Positions 48,632 to 56,817 of a DNA stretch of 64,000 nt are shown here, piece after piece. This DNA comes from Gammaproteobacteria bacterium. Its GTDB lineage: Bacteria; Pseudomonadota; Gammaproteobacteria; Burkholderiales; Burkholderiaceae_C. The stretch lies in contig JAHJWB010000023.1 in assembly GCA_018828125.1 (NCBI GenBank), positions 353,532 through 417,531 of the forward strand. The letters are read 5' to 3'. The first letter of the stretch is position 1; the number at the start of each line of letters is the position of its first letter. The notes under the pieces are model-generated. The model ran no database searches. It was not told the DNA's origin and was given only the letters and a program-made list of their open reading frames with translations. The position numbers and the translations under genes are program-made.

Positions 48632-48649
48632 GTAAAGAAAATTTGAATA

Positions 48650-48707
48650 AAAAGTGGCTCCAGCTCTTATTGGATAAGCACTAATAGCTATCAAATGTGA
48701 AGCGAAA
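48650..48707 (+). repeat. Family A palindromic repeat, copy 9
   Basis: AAAAGTGGCTCCAGCTCTTAT-TGG-ATAAGCACTAATAGCTATCAAATGTGAAGCGAAA. It has two decayed positions in the stem and follows the TonB receptor. Confidence 0.85.
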
Positions 48708-49003
48708 GAGCGTTTGGCCAGACGTGCCGCATGCGCCCGAACAGCGGGCCGCCAATGATGCGCTGTGGTACGCCTCGATGAAAACGGGCTGACCCTGTTT
48801 GCCAACCGACGCTTTTCTGACACCGCACCTGGCGGAACAACTGACGAACCAACTGGCAGAACACCTGGCCATTGCTGCGTGCCACCGTCGGCACTTTGCG
48901 CTGGACGTGGGCGGGGTGTGTCATGGCCGTGTCATCTCGTGTTCATCGCCGCGTCACTACACGGCGGCATGGTTGCGGGTTTCCTCATTGGCCCACACTG
49001 ACC
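48708..49003. other. Intergenic region with no supported gene
   Basis: Between the repeat and the phytase-like gene there is about 300 bases with short open frames in several phases but none with a convincing start, family signature or sustained codon bias. It may hold the promoter of the downstream gene or decayed coding sequence. Confidence 0.5.
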
Positions 49004-50359
49004 ATGTTCCGACCTTCTTCTCTTGCCGTTTGTACCGCGCTGTTGTGCGCAGTGTCTTCCTCCGCATTTGCCCAGCAGACATACCCGGCCACGCTGGCGG
49101 GCCACGCCGTGTTGCCCGCGCTCACTTTCATTGATGCCCCCAAGGACGCGCCGCAGGACCTGCAGGTCAGCGGCAAATTCACCACGCCACGCCGGGTGGA
49201 TGCCGTGGGCTCGGTGCCCGGCCTGTCTGCAGGCCGCAATACTGGCGTTTCGGTGCCGTTCCAGGGCCAGCCGGTTCAAGGCCATTCGGGCATCAAGCGC
49301 ATGGCCGATGGCAGCTTTTGGCTGCTGACCGACAACGGTGCGGGCAGCAAGGCCAATTCGCCCGACTTCATGCTGCACCTGAGCCACTACACCGTAGACT
49401 TCAAAAGCGGGCAGTTCAACCGCCAGAAGACCATCTTCCTGCACGACCCCGACAAGAAGGTGCCGTTTCGCATTACCCACGAAAGCACCGACAAGCGCTA
49501 CCTGACCGGTGCCGACTTTGATCCCGAGAGTTTTCAGTTGGCGGGCGGCGCGCTGTGGATTGGCGAAGAGTTTGGCCCCTTCCTCATCAAGGCCGACCTG
49601 AATGGCAAGGTGCTGGCCGTGTTCGACACCAAGGTCGATGGCAAGACCGTGCGTTCGCCCGACGCGCCCGGCGTGTTGCTGCCCGGCGCCCCCGACGCCA
49701 AGCCCACCGCGTTTGAGGTCAAGCGCTCCAAGGGTTTTGAAGGCATGGCCGCCAGCAAGGACGGCAGCAAGCTTTATGCGCTGCTCGAAGGCGCGCTGTG
49801 GAACGAGGAAGCCAAGGCGTACGAAAACATGGGCGGCAAACAGGTCCTGCGCGTATTGGAGTTCGATGTGAAGAGTGAGCAATGGACCGGCCGCCACTGG
49901 AAGTACGTGCTGGAGGCCAACCACCACGCGATCGGCGACTTCAACATGATCGACAACACCACAGGCTTGATCATCGAGCGCGACAACGGAGAAGGCACGG
50001 CCGACAAGGCTTGCCCCGCCGACCAAAAACGCACCGACTGCTTCCACGACCTGGCCAAGTTCAAGCGCGTCTACAAGATCGAGATGAGCGACGCCAACGT
50101 GGGCGGCGAGATTCGCAAAGTCGGCTACATCGACCTGATGAACATCCAGGACCCGAAGCGCCTGGCGAAGAAGCCGCTGAACAACGGTGTACTTGCCTTC
50201 CCGTTCTTCACCATTGAAAACGTGGACGTGGTAGACGCCACGCACATCGTGGTGGGCAACGACAACAACCTGCCTTTCAGCAGCAGCCGCGACCCGAACA
50301 AGGTCGATGACAACGAACTGGTGCTGCTGGAAGTGGGCGAACTGCTGCGCGCCAAGTAG
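49004..50359 (+). CDS. Secreted esterase-like activity of phytase family protein
   Basis: 451 residues from ATG 49004, with a signal peptide (SSLAVCTALLCAVSSSAFA, cleavage before QQTYPAT). The phytase-like esterase beta-propeller is suggested by GHSGIKRMADGSFWLLTDNG, ADFDPESFQLAGGALWIGEE, GFEGMAASKDGSKLYALLEG and NVDVVDATHIVVGNDNNLPF, all typical of this periplasmic or secreted family. It may hydrolyse phosphate esters; the family is poorly characterised. It lies downstream of the TonB receptor on the same strand. Confidence 0.88.
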   Translation: MFRPSSLAVCTALLCAVSSSAFAQQTYPATLAGHAVLPALTFIDAPKDAPQDLQVSGKFTTPRRVDAVGSVPGLSAGRNTGVSVPFQGQPVQGHSGIKRMADGSFWLLTDNGAGSKANSPDFMLHLSHYTVDFKSGQFNRQKTIFLHDPDKKVPFRITHESTDKRYLTGADFDPESFQLAGGALWIGEEFGPFLIKADLNGKVLAVFDTKVDGKTVRSPDAPGVLLPGAPDAKPTAFEVKRSKGFEGMAASKDGSKLYALLEGALWNEEAKAYENMGGKQVLRVLEFDVKSEQWTGRHWKYVLEANHHAIGDFNMIDNTTGLIIERDNGEGTADKACPADQKRTDCFHDLAKFKRVYKIEMSDANVGGEIRKVGYIDLMNIQDPKRLAKKPLNNGVLAFPFFTIENVDVVDATHIVVGNDNNLPFSSSRDPNKVDDNELVLLEVGELLRAK

Positions 50360-50445
50360 CCTGAACCTGGCCTGCTGGACTACGCGGCGGGCACGGCGCC
50401 CCCGCGCTGCGGGCCGCCGGGTGACGCACCAGGAATTCGAATAGA

Positions 50446-50497
50446 AGGGCCTCTAGCGCTTGTCTATCAAGCGTTAGCAGCTATTAAATAGTGAGCA
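50446..50497 (+). repeat. Family A palindromic repeat, copy 10
   Basis: AAGGGCCTCTAGCGCTT-GTCTAT-CAAGCGTTAGCAGCTATTAAATAGTGAGC. It lies between the convergent phytase-like and gamma-glutamyltransferase genes. Confidence 0.88.
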
Positions 50498-50550
50498 TCG
50501 TCGCACCGCTGCCTTGGTGCGGCGACTGTCAAAGCGCGGCCACGCGGCGC

Positions 50551-52188
50551 TCAGTGCGCTGCGTCCATGCGCAGCTTGTACGCCACCCCATCGCGCCCTG
50601 GGTCGGCTCCGCCGTGCAAGCCGTCGGGCTGCACCTGCAAACCGTGCACCCAACCAATGGTGTAGTTGTACGGGTTGCGGCCAATGGTGTAGCCATCGGC
50701 CTCCAGCGCGCGCGTGGTGGTGCGCGGAATGCGGTTGCACACGTCGATGGAGTTGCTGGTGGACGAGAAGCGCGGCGCAGACACGGCGGTTTGCATCTCC
50801 ATGCCATGGTCGATCACGTTGAGCAGCACATGCAGCACACCCATGGCGATCTGCGTGCCGCCGGGCGAGCCCAGCACGATGTCCAGCGCACCGTCCTTGA
50901 AGGTCATGGTGGGGCATGACGACGTGAAGCGACTCTTGCCGGGCTGGATGCTGCCAGCGCGGCCGGGGCGTGGATCGAAAACGCCCATGCAGCCGTTGTA
51001 GAGGAACCCCATGCCCGGCGTGATGATGCCCGATGGCATGGCCAGCGAATGGGTCAACGACACAGCGTTGCCGTCCGCATCCACCACGCTCAGGTGCGTG
51101 GTGTCGCGTGGCACGGGCGCGCCGGGGTTCACCCGTTCGACACTGTAGCGGTGGCCGGCGCGAATCTGATCGGCCACATCACGGGCCATGTCCTTGGACA
51201 GCAGTTCGTCCAGCGGCACGTCGAAGAACTTGGGGTCTCCGATGCAGCGGTCCTTGTCGATGGTGGCCTTCTTCATGGCCTCGCTCAGCAGCCGCAGGTA
51301 GGCGGGGCTGTTGTGCTCCATGCCGGCCAGATCGAAGTGCTCCAGGATGTTGAGCATCTCCAGCAGCATGGCACCGCCGCCGGGTGGCTGGTTGGTGGTG
51401 ATGGTGCGGTCGCGGTAAGTGCCCACCAGCGGCTTATTGCGCTGCACCTGGTACTGGGCCAGGTCTTCCAGCGTGATCAGTGCGCCCAGCGACTGCAGGT
51501 GCGACGCCATCTTCTGGGCCAGGTCGCCTTGATAGAACGGGTGCGAGCCCTCATCGGCAATCTGGCGCAGCACTCGGGCCATGCCCTCGTTGCGCAGCGG
51601 GGCGCCGATGGGTCGGGGGCGGCCATCGGGGCGGCAATAGAGCGTGCGGCTTTCTTCGCAGTACTGCAGGCGCTCCAGGTTGCCCACACGGCCCATGCTG
51701 GGCTCGTCGATCCAGAAGGCATGCATGCCAGGGCGCACAAAATACCCGTCAGTCGCCCAGCGGATGGCGGGCTCCACGACTTGCTTCCAGGGCAGGCGGC
51801 CGTGGGCCTGGTGCATGGCTTCCAGCCCCTTGAGTGTGGCGGGCGTGCCGATGGACTGGGGGCCAATGTCGTTGACACGGCCTTGAAGGATGAATCCAAA
51901 TCCATCCTTGGTCTCGCCCTCCAGCAGGTGCTCCCACATGTTTTCCCGTGCTGCCAGCGGCGCGGGGGAGTGAAAGTCGAAGTATTCGTGGACTTGGGCG
52001 CCTGGCATGAACACGGAGGCAGTACCAAAGCCCGCGATGCCGCACATCAGCGGGTCCACCACCGTTTGAGCCAGGGCGGTAGCCACGGCGGCATCGACCG
52101 CGTTGCCGCCTGCGCGCAGGATGTCAATGCCAGATTCGGCGGCCTCGGGCTGGGGGCAAACCACCATGGCTTCTTGTTTTTTTTTCAT
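50551..52188 (-). CDS. Gamma-glutamyltransferase family protein (cytoplasmic type)
   Basis: 545 residues. Ntn-hydrolase that transfers or hydrolyses gamma-glutamyl groups after self-cleavage. The predicted processing and catalytic Thr is Thr363 in RDTTHLSVVDADGNAVSLTH. Other signatures: AGGNAVDAAVATALAQTVVD near the N-terminus and the glycine loop GSPGGTQIAMGV. There is no signal peptide (MKKKQEAMVVCPQPEAAESG), unlike classical periplasmic GGT. The start codon is next to a run of nine T/A; ATG 52165-52167 is an alternative. It lies 95 bases downstream of a Bug receptor gene, so both probably serve uptake and use of one compound. Confidence 0.9.
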   Translation of the reverse strand: MKKKQEAMVVCPQPEAAESGIDILRAGGNAVDAAVATALAQTVVDPLMCGIAGFGTASVFMPGAQVHEYFDFHSPAPLAARENMWEHLLEGETKDGFGFILQGRVNDIGPQSIGTPATLKGLEAMHQAHGRLPWKQVVEPAIRWATDGYFVRPGMHAFWIDEPSMGRVGNLERLQYCEESRTLYCRPDGRPRPIGAPLRNEGMARVLRQIADEGSHPFYQGDLAQKMASHLQSLGALITLEDLAQYQVQRNKPLVGTYRDRTITTNQPPGGGAMLLEMLNILEHFDLAGMEHNSPAYLRLLSEAMKKATIDKDRCIGDPKFFDVPLDELLSKDMARDVADQIRAGHRYSVERVNPGAPVPRDTTHLSVVDADGNAVSLTHSLAMPSGIITPGMGFLYNGCMGVFDPRPGRAGSIQPGKSRFTSSCPTMTFKDGALDIVLGSPGGTQIAMGVLHVLLNVIDHGMEMQTAVSAPRFSSTSNSIDVCNRIPRTTTRALEADGYTIGRNPYNYTIGWVHGLQVQPDGLHGGADPGRDGVAYKLRMDAAH

Positions 52189-52282
52189 CGCTTGAATGAA
52201 CGAGCCCCGCGCGGTGTCGTTGATGCTGCACGGGGCATTGGTAGGTTGAAACAGGGGGCTACGCGCCTACGCGAAGCCCGGC

Positions 52283-53269
52283 TTATTTGGCGCTGAGGTT
52301 CAACTTCTCGAGCGTGGGTCCCCAGGCCTTGGCGTCCCGCAACGTGGTCTCCATGACCAGAGACGCGGGGCCGGACACGGGGATCACGCCCATGGTCTTG
52401 AGCTTGGCCTGCACTTCGGGGTTTTTGTGGAAGGACTCGGTCGCCTTGTTGAGCTTGTCCACGATGTCGGCGGGTGTCCCTGCGCGCGCTACAACGGCAC
52501 TCCAGCCTAGGGTGTCAAAGCCCTTCACGCCCAGTTCGCTCAGGGTGGGCACGTCGGGCAGATCGGGTACGCGCTGAGGGGACAACACGGCCAGAGCATT
52601 GAGCTTTTTGTTCTTGATGTGTGGCAGACCAGTGCCATACACCACGCCCATCAGTTCGGTCTGCCCGCCGATGGTGGCCATGACGGCGTCGGCTTCACCC
52701 CTGTACGGGATGTGTGTCATCGAAATGCCCAGCGCCTCGTTGACCAGCTCCACCGCAAGGTGCGTTGAATTGCCCAGGCCCGCCGATCCAAAGTTGAGCT
52801 TGCCGGGAGCCGCCTTGGCCTTTTCGGTCAGCTCTTTGAGGCTGGTGATGCCGGTGGCAGGATTGGCTGAAAGCACGATCGGCACCGTGGTCAGCATCGC
52901 CACGCCGGTGAAGTCCTTCTCGGGGTTGTACGCCAGCGGCTTGTAGGTGTACTGGTTGAGCACCATCAGCGACACGCTGCCGTACAGGAGGGTGTAGCCG
53001 TCAGCGGGTGCGCCCAGAACGTTTTGTGCCGCAATGATGCCGCCTGCGCCGGGCTTGTTTTCGACCACGATGGTGCCGCCGATGGCGCGCCCGGCGTGCT
53101 CAGCCCAAAGGCGGGCGATGGTGTCGCTGCTGCCGCCTGGGGCCTGCGAAACCACCAGGCGCACGGGGCGGTTGGGGTAGGCGGTCTGCGCGAACACGGT
53201 GCTGACGGTGACCGCGCAGACCGCGGCACCCATCAGGAATTTGGAGACGTTGTTGATTGCTTTGGACAC
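52283..53269 (-). CDS. Bug/TctC-family periplasmic solute-binding protein
   Basis: 328 residues, starting GTG 53267-53269. The signal peptide (FLMGAAVCAVTVSTVFA) is followed by the Bug signature QTAYPNRPVRLVVSQAPGGSSD. The second signature NKPGAGGIIAAQNV and the FGSAGLGNSTHLAVEL strand are typical. Bug proteins bind carboxylated compounds through two water molecules. No TctAB membrane genes are nearby, which is common in Burkholderiales. It is divergent from the LysR gene at 53373 and upstream of the gamma-glutamyltransferase gene. Confidence 0.92.
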   Translation of the reverse strand: MSKAINNVSKFLMGAAVCAVTVSTVFAQTAYPNRPVRLVVSQAPGGSSDTIARLWAEHAGRAIGGTIVVENKPGAGGIIAAQNVLGAPADGYTLLYGSVSLMVLNQYTYKPLAYNPEKDFTGVAMLTTVPIVLSANPATGITSLKELTEKAKAAPGKLNFGSAGLGNSTHLAVELVNEALGISMTHIPYRGEADAVMATIGGQTELMGVVYGTGLPHIKNKKLNALAVLSPQRVPDLPDVPTLSELGVKGFDTLGWSAVVARAGTPADIVDKLNKATESFHKNPEVQAKLKTMGVIPVSGPASLVMETTLRDAKAWGPTLEKLNLSAK

Positions 53270-53329
53270 AGGCAGTACCTATCAGGAATGGGTTGAAAGA
53301 TGAAGACATTGTCATGACGGCACCTGCCA

Positions 53330-53350
53330 TTTGCCTAGTGAAAAGGCAAA
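53330..53350. promoter_or_regulatory. Likely LysR operator in the Bug-LysR divergent promoter
   Basis: TTTGCCT-N7-AGGCAAA is a perfect 7-base inverted repeat in the 103-base region between the divergent genes. Its spacing fits a LysR-type recognition site. Confidence 0.55.
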
Positions 53351-53372
53351 ATGGAGCTATGAAGGTTTACTC

Positions 53373-54338
53373 ATGATTGATCGATCAGAAGGCACATCTT
53401 GGGCGCGGCGCATCAAGGTCAGGCACCTCGAGTCGTTTCTGGTGCTGGACGAGGCGGGCACGCTGACCGAGGCGGCAGCACGCCTGCACATGACCCAGTC
53501 GGCCATGTCGCACTGGCTGGCCGAACTCGAAAGCGTGGTCGGCACGCCGCTGATGGTCCGCGGGCGCAAGGTGCAGCTCACACCAGCGGGGCATCTGCTC
53601 AAGCGGCTGGCCATCAGCGTGCTGGGCGACATTGCACGCACGGGCCGCGAGATGCATGCAGTGGCCGAGGGGCGCGTTCCGCGCCTGAACGTTGGCAGCG
53701 TCTGGGCAGGCATTGCGGGCGGCCTGCCCGAAGCAGTCAGCGCTTTTCAGTTGGAGCATGCCGATGTCGCCATCTCCATCCACGACGGCCCGTTCGACAA
53801 CCTGCTGAAGGGCCTGGAAACGCGGGCGCTGGACGCCGTCATTGGTGTGCTGGACGCGCGGGCCCACCAGCCAGGACTGGAGCATCAGGTGCTGTTCGAA
53901 GACCATGTGGCGATCGTCATTGGCCACGGTAGCCGGCATTGGCTGCATGCCGAGGGCTTGGGTTTTGCCGATGTACTGCACGGCAATTGGGTGATGCCCC
54001 CCAGTGGCACGTTGACGCGCATCCAGATGGATGCCTTCCTGATCGAACAAGCCGCCTCATGGCTGGTGCCGAAGGCCGAGACAGCGTCGTTGGCAATGAT
54101 GCAGGCGCTGCTGCACAAGGGCGACTACGTGGGGGTGTGCTCGGAGTCCATGGCCGACTACATGGTCTCGCTCGGGCTGTTCAAGAAGATCGCCATTGGC
54201 TCCAGCATTCGCTTCGGCCCCATCACGGTGGTGTGGAACCGCGAGCACGCATCGGCCACGCTGCTGGACTTTGTCCGGTGCCTGGTTGCACATGCGTCTG
54301 GCAACGCCTCAGGCGCAGCACGGGAGACTGAACCCTAG
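53373..54338 (+). CDS. LysR-family regulator of the Bug-gamma-glutamyltransferase unit
   Basis: 321 residues from ATG 53373, chosen because GAAGG lies 8 bases upstream; an earlier in-frame TTG at 53331 overlaps the inverted repeat. The wHTH lies at about residues 12-70 (RHLESFLVLDEAGTLTEAAA, HMTQSAMSHWLAELESVVGT), with a LysR effector domain after it. It is divergent from the Bug receptor gene, so it probably controls it. The inducer is unknown. Confidence 0.9.
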   Translation: MIDRSEGTSWARRIKVRHLESFLVLDEAGTLTEAAARLHMTQSAMSHWLAELESVVGTPLMVRGRKVQLTPAGHLLKRLAISVLGDIARTGREMHAVAEGRVPRLNVGSVWAGIAGGLPEAVSAFQLEHADVAISIHDGPFDNLLKGLETRALDAVIGVLDARAHQPGLEHQVLFEDHVAIVIGHGSRHWLHAEGLGFADVLHGNWVMPPSGTLTRIQMDAFLIEQAASWLVPKAETASLAMMQALLHKGDYVGVCSESMADYMVSLGLFKKIAIGSSIRFGPITVVWNREHASATLLDFVRCLVAHASGNASGAARETEP

Positions 54339-54440
54339 GCAATCTGCTGTGCTGTATTGCCCTGTGCTGCCCATACGGCCACAGGGTGGGTGGCACAATC
54401 GGCGACTGCGTTTAGAACGATTTTTGTACCCCACTACACC

Positions 54441-55145
54441 ATGTTCACAGGCATCGTCCAAGCCACGGCAGGCATCGCTGCCATCCACGACCGCGCAGGC
54501 CTGCGCACCTTCACGCTCGATTTCCCGGATGGCTTTTGCCAGGACCTGGCCATTGGCGCCAGCGTGTCGACGGACGGCGTGTGCCTGACGGTCACCGAGA
54601 TCCTCTCGCCCACGCAGGCCGCATTCGACGTGATGCAACAAAGCCTGAACATCACCACGCTGGGCACGTATGCCCAAGGGGACCGCGTGAATGTGGAGCG
54701 CGCGGCCAAGGACGGCGCCGAGATCGGTGGCCATCCACTGTCGGGCCATGTGGACTTCACCGGCACGCTCATCGAGCGCCGCGAGTTCGACAACAACCTG
54801 GTGTGGCGCGTGGCCGTGCCCGAGGCGTTTCGCCGCTACATCTTTGCCAAGGGCTACATCGCCATACACGGCGCCAGCCTGACGGTGGCCGAGGTGAACC
54901 GGCAAGAGGGCTGGTTCGAGATCTGGATGATTCCCGAAACGCGCCGCGCCACGGTGTTTGAGAACAAGCAGGTGGGCGACCGCCTGAACATCGAGATCGA
55001 GCGCAGCACCCAGGTGGTGGTGGACACCGTGCGCGAAGCCGTGCACGAAAGCCTGGGCCGCCTGCAGCCGGTGCTGGAGGCGCTGCTGAAAGAAAAGGGC
55101 CTGTCGCTCGACGACTTTGTGCAGGCGCCCGTGCTGCCGCACTGA
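54441..55145 (+). CDS. ribE: Riboflavin synthase
   Basis: 234 residues from ATG 54441. The enzyme converts two 6,7-dimethyl-8-ribityllumazine into riboflavin and a pyrimidine. The canonical start MFTGIVQ, the first lumazine-binding repeat (GASVSTDGVCLTVTEI, MQQSLNITTLG) and the second (GGHPLSGHVDFTGTLIERRE, YIAIHGASLTVAEV) are clear. The C-terminus is about 15-20 residues longer than usual. No FMN riboswitch is visible in the 100 bases upstream, and no other rib genes are nearby. Confidence 0.93.
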   Translation: MFTGIVQATAGIAAIHDRAGLRTFTLDFPDGFCQDLAIGASVSTDGVCLTVTEILSPTQAAFDVMQQSLNITTLGTYAQGDRVNVERAAKDGAEIGGHPLSGHVDFTGTLIERREFDNNLVWRVAVPEAFRRYIFAKGYIAIHGASLTVAEVNRQEGWFEIWMIPETRRATVFENKQVGDRLNIEIERSTQVVVDTVREAVHESLGRLQPVLEALLKEKGLSLDDFVQAPVLPH

Positions 55146-55165
55146 CCGAGCGTTCTTTCTTCCCT

Positions 55166-55666
55166 ATGTCTGTGGTGGTGCGCCCGCTGGCGCTGAGCGA
55201 CCTGGCTGATCTGTTGGATGTGCAGCTGGCCTGCTATGGCGAGGGCTTTGTCGAAAGCGGCGAGGTGTTTGCGCGCCGCCTCGCCAGCCCGGCCAATTGC
55301 TCGCTGGTTCTGGAACGCGGGGGCGTGGTCTGTGCGTATCTGGCGGCCTACCGCTCCGTGCGAGGCAAGGTCACCCCGCTGCATGGTGACTTTGAGGACG
55401 CACTTCAGGCTGATACCTTGTACCTGCACGACATGGCCGTGATGCCCGCCTGCGCGGGGCAAGGCCTGGCGCGCGCGCTGCTGCAGCCTCTGTGGGCCCA
55501 GGCTGCAGCGCAAGGGATGCGGCACAGCGCGCTGGTGTCTGTGCAGGGGTCGCAAGCCTACTGGGAGCGCCAGGGGTATGCGCTGCAACCGCTGGAAGAC
55601 ACGACGCAGCGTGCGCGGCTTACCAGTTATGGCGAGGGTGCGGTGTACATGCAGCGAAGTCTGTAG
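55166..55666 (+). CDS. GNAT-family N-acetyltransferase
   Basis: 166 residues. The GNAT acetyl-CoA site is visible as LHDMAVMPACAGQGLARALLQPL (motif A, Q-x-x-G-x-A), with the following helix and the C-terminal SVQGSQAYWERQGYALQ. It starts 20 bases after ribE, likely in the same transcript. The acceptor substrate cannot be predicted. Confidence 0.88.
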   Translation: MSVVVRPLALSDLADLLDVQLACYGEGFVESGEVFARRLASPANCSLVLERGGVVCAYLAAYRSVRGKVTPLHGDFEDALQADTLYLHDMAVMPACAGQGLARALLQPLWAQAAAQGMRHSALVSVQGSQAYWERQGYALQPLEDTTQRARLTSYGEGAVYMQRSL

Positions 55667-55720
55667 GCGCGAGGCAACGGCCGTAACGAGGCGCAGCGCC
55701 GGTCACCTCCTCTCGTCATA

Positions 55721-56218
55721 ATGCGCGCCATGCCCCACCGCTGGAAACCCAACGTCACCGTGGCCGCGCTCATTGAGCGCGATGGCCGCTTTCTGCTGGT
55801 CGAGGAAGAAACCACGGATGGCCTCAAGCTCAACAACCCCGCGGGGCACCTGGACCCGGGCGAGTCGCCAATGCAGGCCTGCGCGCGCGAGGTGCTGGAA
55901 GAAACCGCGCACGATTTTGTGCCCACGGCGCTGATCGGCGTGTACCTCAACCGCTTCACCAAAACCCGCACAGGGGACGACATCACCTACATGCGGTTTG
56001 CGTTTGTCGGCACGCTGGGAACCCACCACGCGTGGCGCACGCTGGACGCTGGCATTGTGCGCACGTTGTGGTTGACGGCCGACGAGATCCGCGCCTGCCC
56101 CGAGCGCCACCGCAGCCCGCTGCTACTGCGCTGCCTGGAGGACTATCTGGCGGGCCAGCGGTTTCCGCTGACGCTGGTGCACACCGATATCTCGGTGACC
56201 GAGCCCGCCGCGCATTAG
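55721..56218 (+). CDS. Nudix hydrolase
   Basis: 165 residues from ATG 55721 (or 55730). The Nudix box reads GHLDPGESPMQACAREVLEE, matching GX5EX7REUXEEXGU closely except at the terminal Gly. The N-terminal strand HRWKPNVTVAALIERDGRFL is like the NudJ group, often found near mnmA, as here 2.3 kb away. It probably hydrolyses a nucleoside or thiamine pyrophosphate. Metal-dependent and cytoplasmic. Confidence 0.9.
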   Translation: MRAMPHRWKPNVTVAALIERDGRFLLVEEETTDGLKLNNPAGHLDPGESPMQACAREVLEETAHDFVPTALIGVYLNRFTKTRTGDDITYMRFAFVGTLGTHHAWRTLDAGIVRTLWLTADEIRACPERHRSPLLLRCLEDYLAGQRFPLTLVHTDISVTEPAAH

Positions 56219-56254
56219 CACCGAGGCATCGCACAAAAATATTTTGAACGGCAT

Positions 56255-56280
56255 GTAACCCGCAGCCCCTGGGGGGCGAA
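56255..56280 (+). promoter_or_regulatory. ECF-sigma-type promoter upstream of the bufferin genes
   Basis: GTAACC (56255-56260) and CGAA (56277-56280) are separated by exactly 16 bases. This matches the GTAACC-N16-CGAA element described for the heavy-metal-responsive ECF sigma factor SigF of Caulobacter, which controls homologous genes. The start codon of the precursor lies 78 bases downstream. Confidence 0.7.
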
Positions 56281-56357
56281 TTACAAGGCAGAGAGCGCGG
56301 CACCGTGCAGCGTGATCTACCCCTTGATTCACCCACCACCTTTACGGAGTTACCACC

Positions 56358-56651
56358 ATGCTGTCTACCCAAGCCAAGTCCACCGCTTCCTTCGCCCTGT
56401 CTGCCGCTTTGCTGGCATTGGCATCCACCAGCTTCGCCGCTGACCTCCCCAAGGGCGCCAAAGGTGCGGCCATCGGCGCCAACGACACGGTGCATTGCTA
56501 CAACGTGCACGACTGCAAGGGCAACAGCGACTGCTCCACCGCCGAGCACAGCTGCAAAGGCCAGAACGCCTGCAAGGGCCATGGCTTCAAGGCCAAGACG
56601 GCTGCACAGTGCCTGATGGAAAAGGGCACCATCGGCGATATCAAGGGATGA
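56358..56651 (+). CDS. Bufferin precursor, six-cysteine exported peptide (BufA2-like)
   Basis: 97 residues. A signal peptide (residues 1-27, cleavage after TSFA) precedes a small polar protein with six cysteines at positions 47, 53, 59, 66, 72 and 85: VHCYNVHDCKGNSDCS, HSCKGQNACKGHGF and AAQCLME. Bufferins are ribosomal peptides whose cysteines are modified by an MNIO enzyme (to thiooxazole-type groups) and which sequester copper in the periplasm. The HCY and CKGxNACKGHGF segments match the BufA2 type. A good ribosome binding site (ACGGAG) lies upstream, and an ECF-type promoter precedes it. The modifying enzyme is encoded 166 bases downstream. Confidence 0.88.
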   Translation: MLSTQAKSTASFALSAALLALASTSFAADLPKGAKGAAIGANDTVHCYNVHDCKGNSDCSTAEHSCKGQNACKGHGFKAKTAAQCLMEKGTIGDIKG

Positions 56652-56657
56652 GATGAA

Positions 56658-56747
56658 GCTCCCCCTGAGGCGCTTCGCGCCTTCCCCCTCTCTCGCTGCG
56701 CGGGAGGGGGACACCGCCAGCGCGGCGGGGCGGCCCTTGCGCGGCGG
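56658..56747 (+). repeat. Family B GC-rich repeat between bufA and the modifying enzyme
   Basis: CCCCCTGAGGCGCTTCGCGCC, TTCCCCCTCTC, GGGAGGGGGACACCG and the 32-base block identical to 35724-35755. Strong hairpins here could lower expression of the enzyme relative to the precursor. Confidence 0.88.
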
Positions 56748-56817
56748 TGCTGGCATCAGGGCGTGCCAGTCTCGGCGAACACGCCCAGTGCCCGCATTTT
56801 GATACCTTGATTTCGCC

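Noticed and set aside
56219..56254. A standard sigma-70 promoter for bufA
   Set aside because: No good TTGACA/TATAAT pair with 16-18 base spacing was found; the GTAACC-N16-CGAA element fits better.
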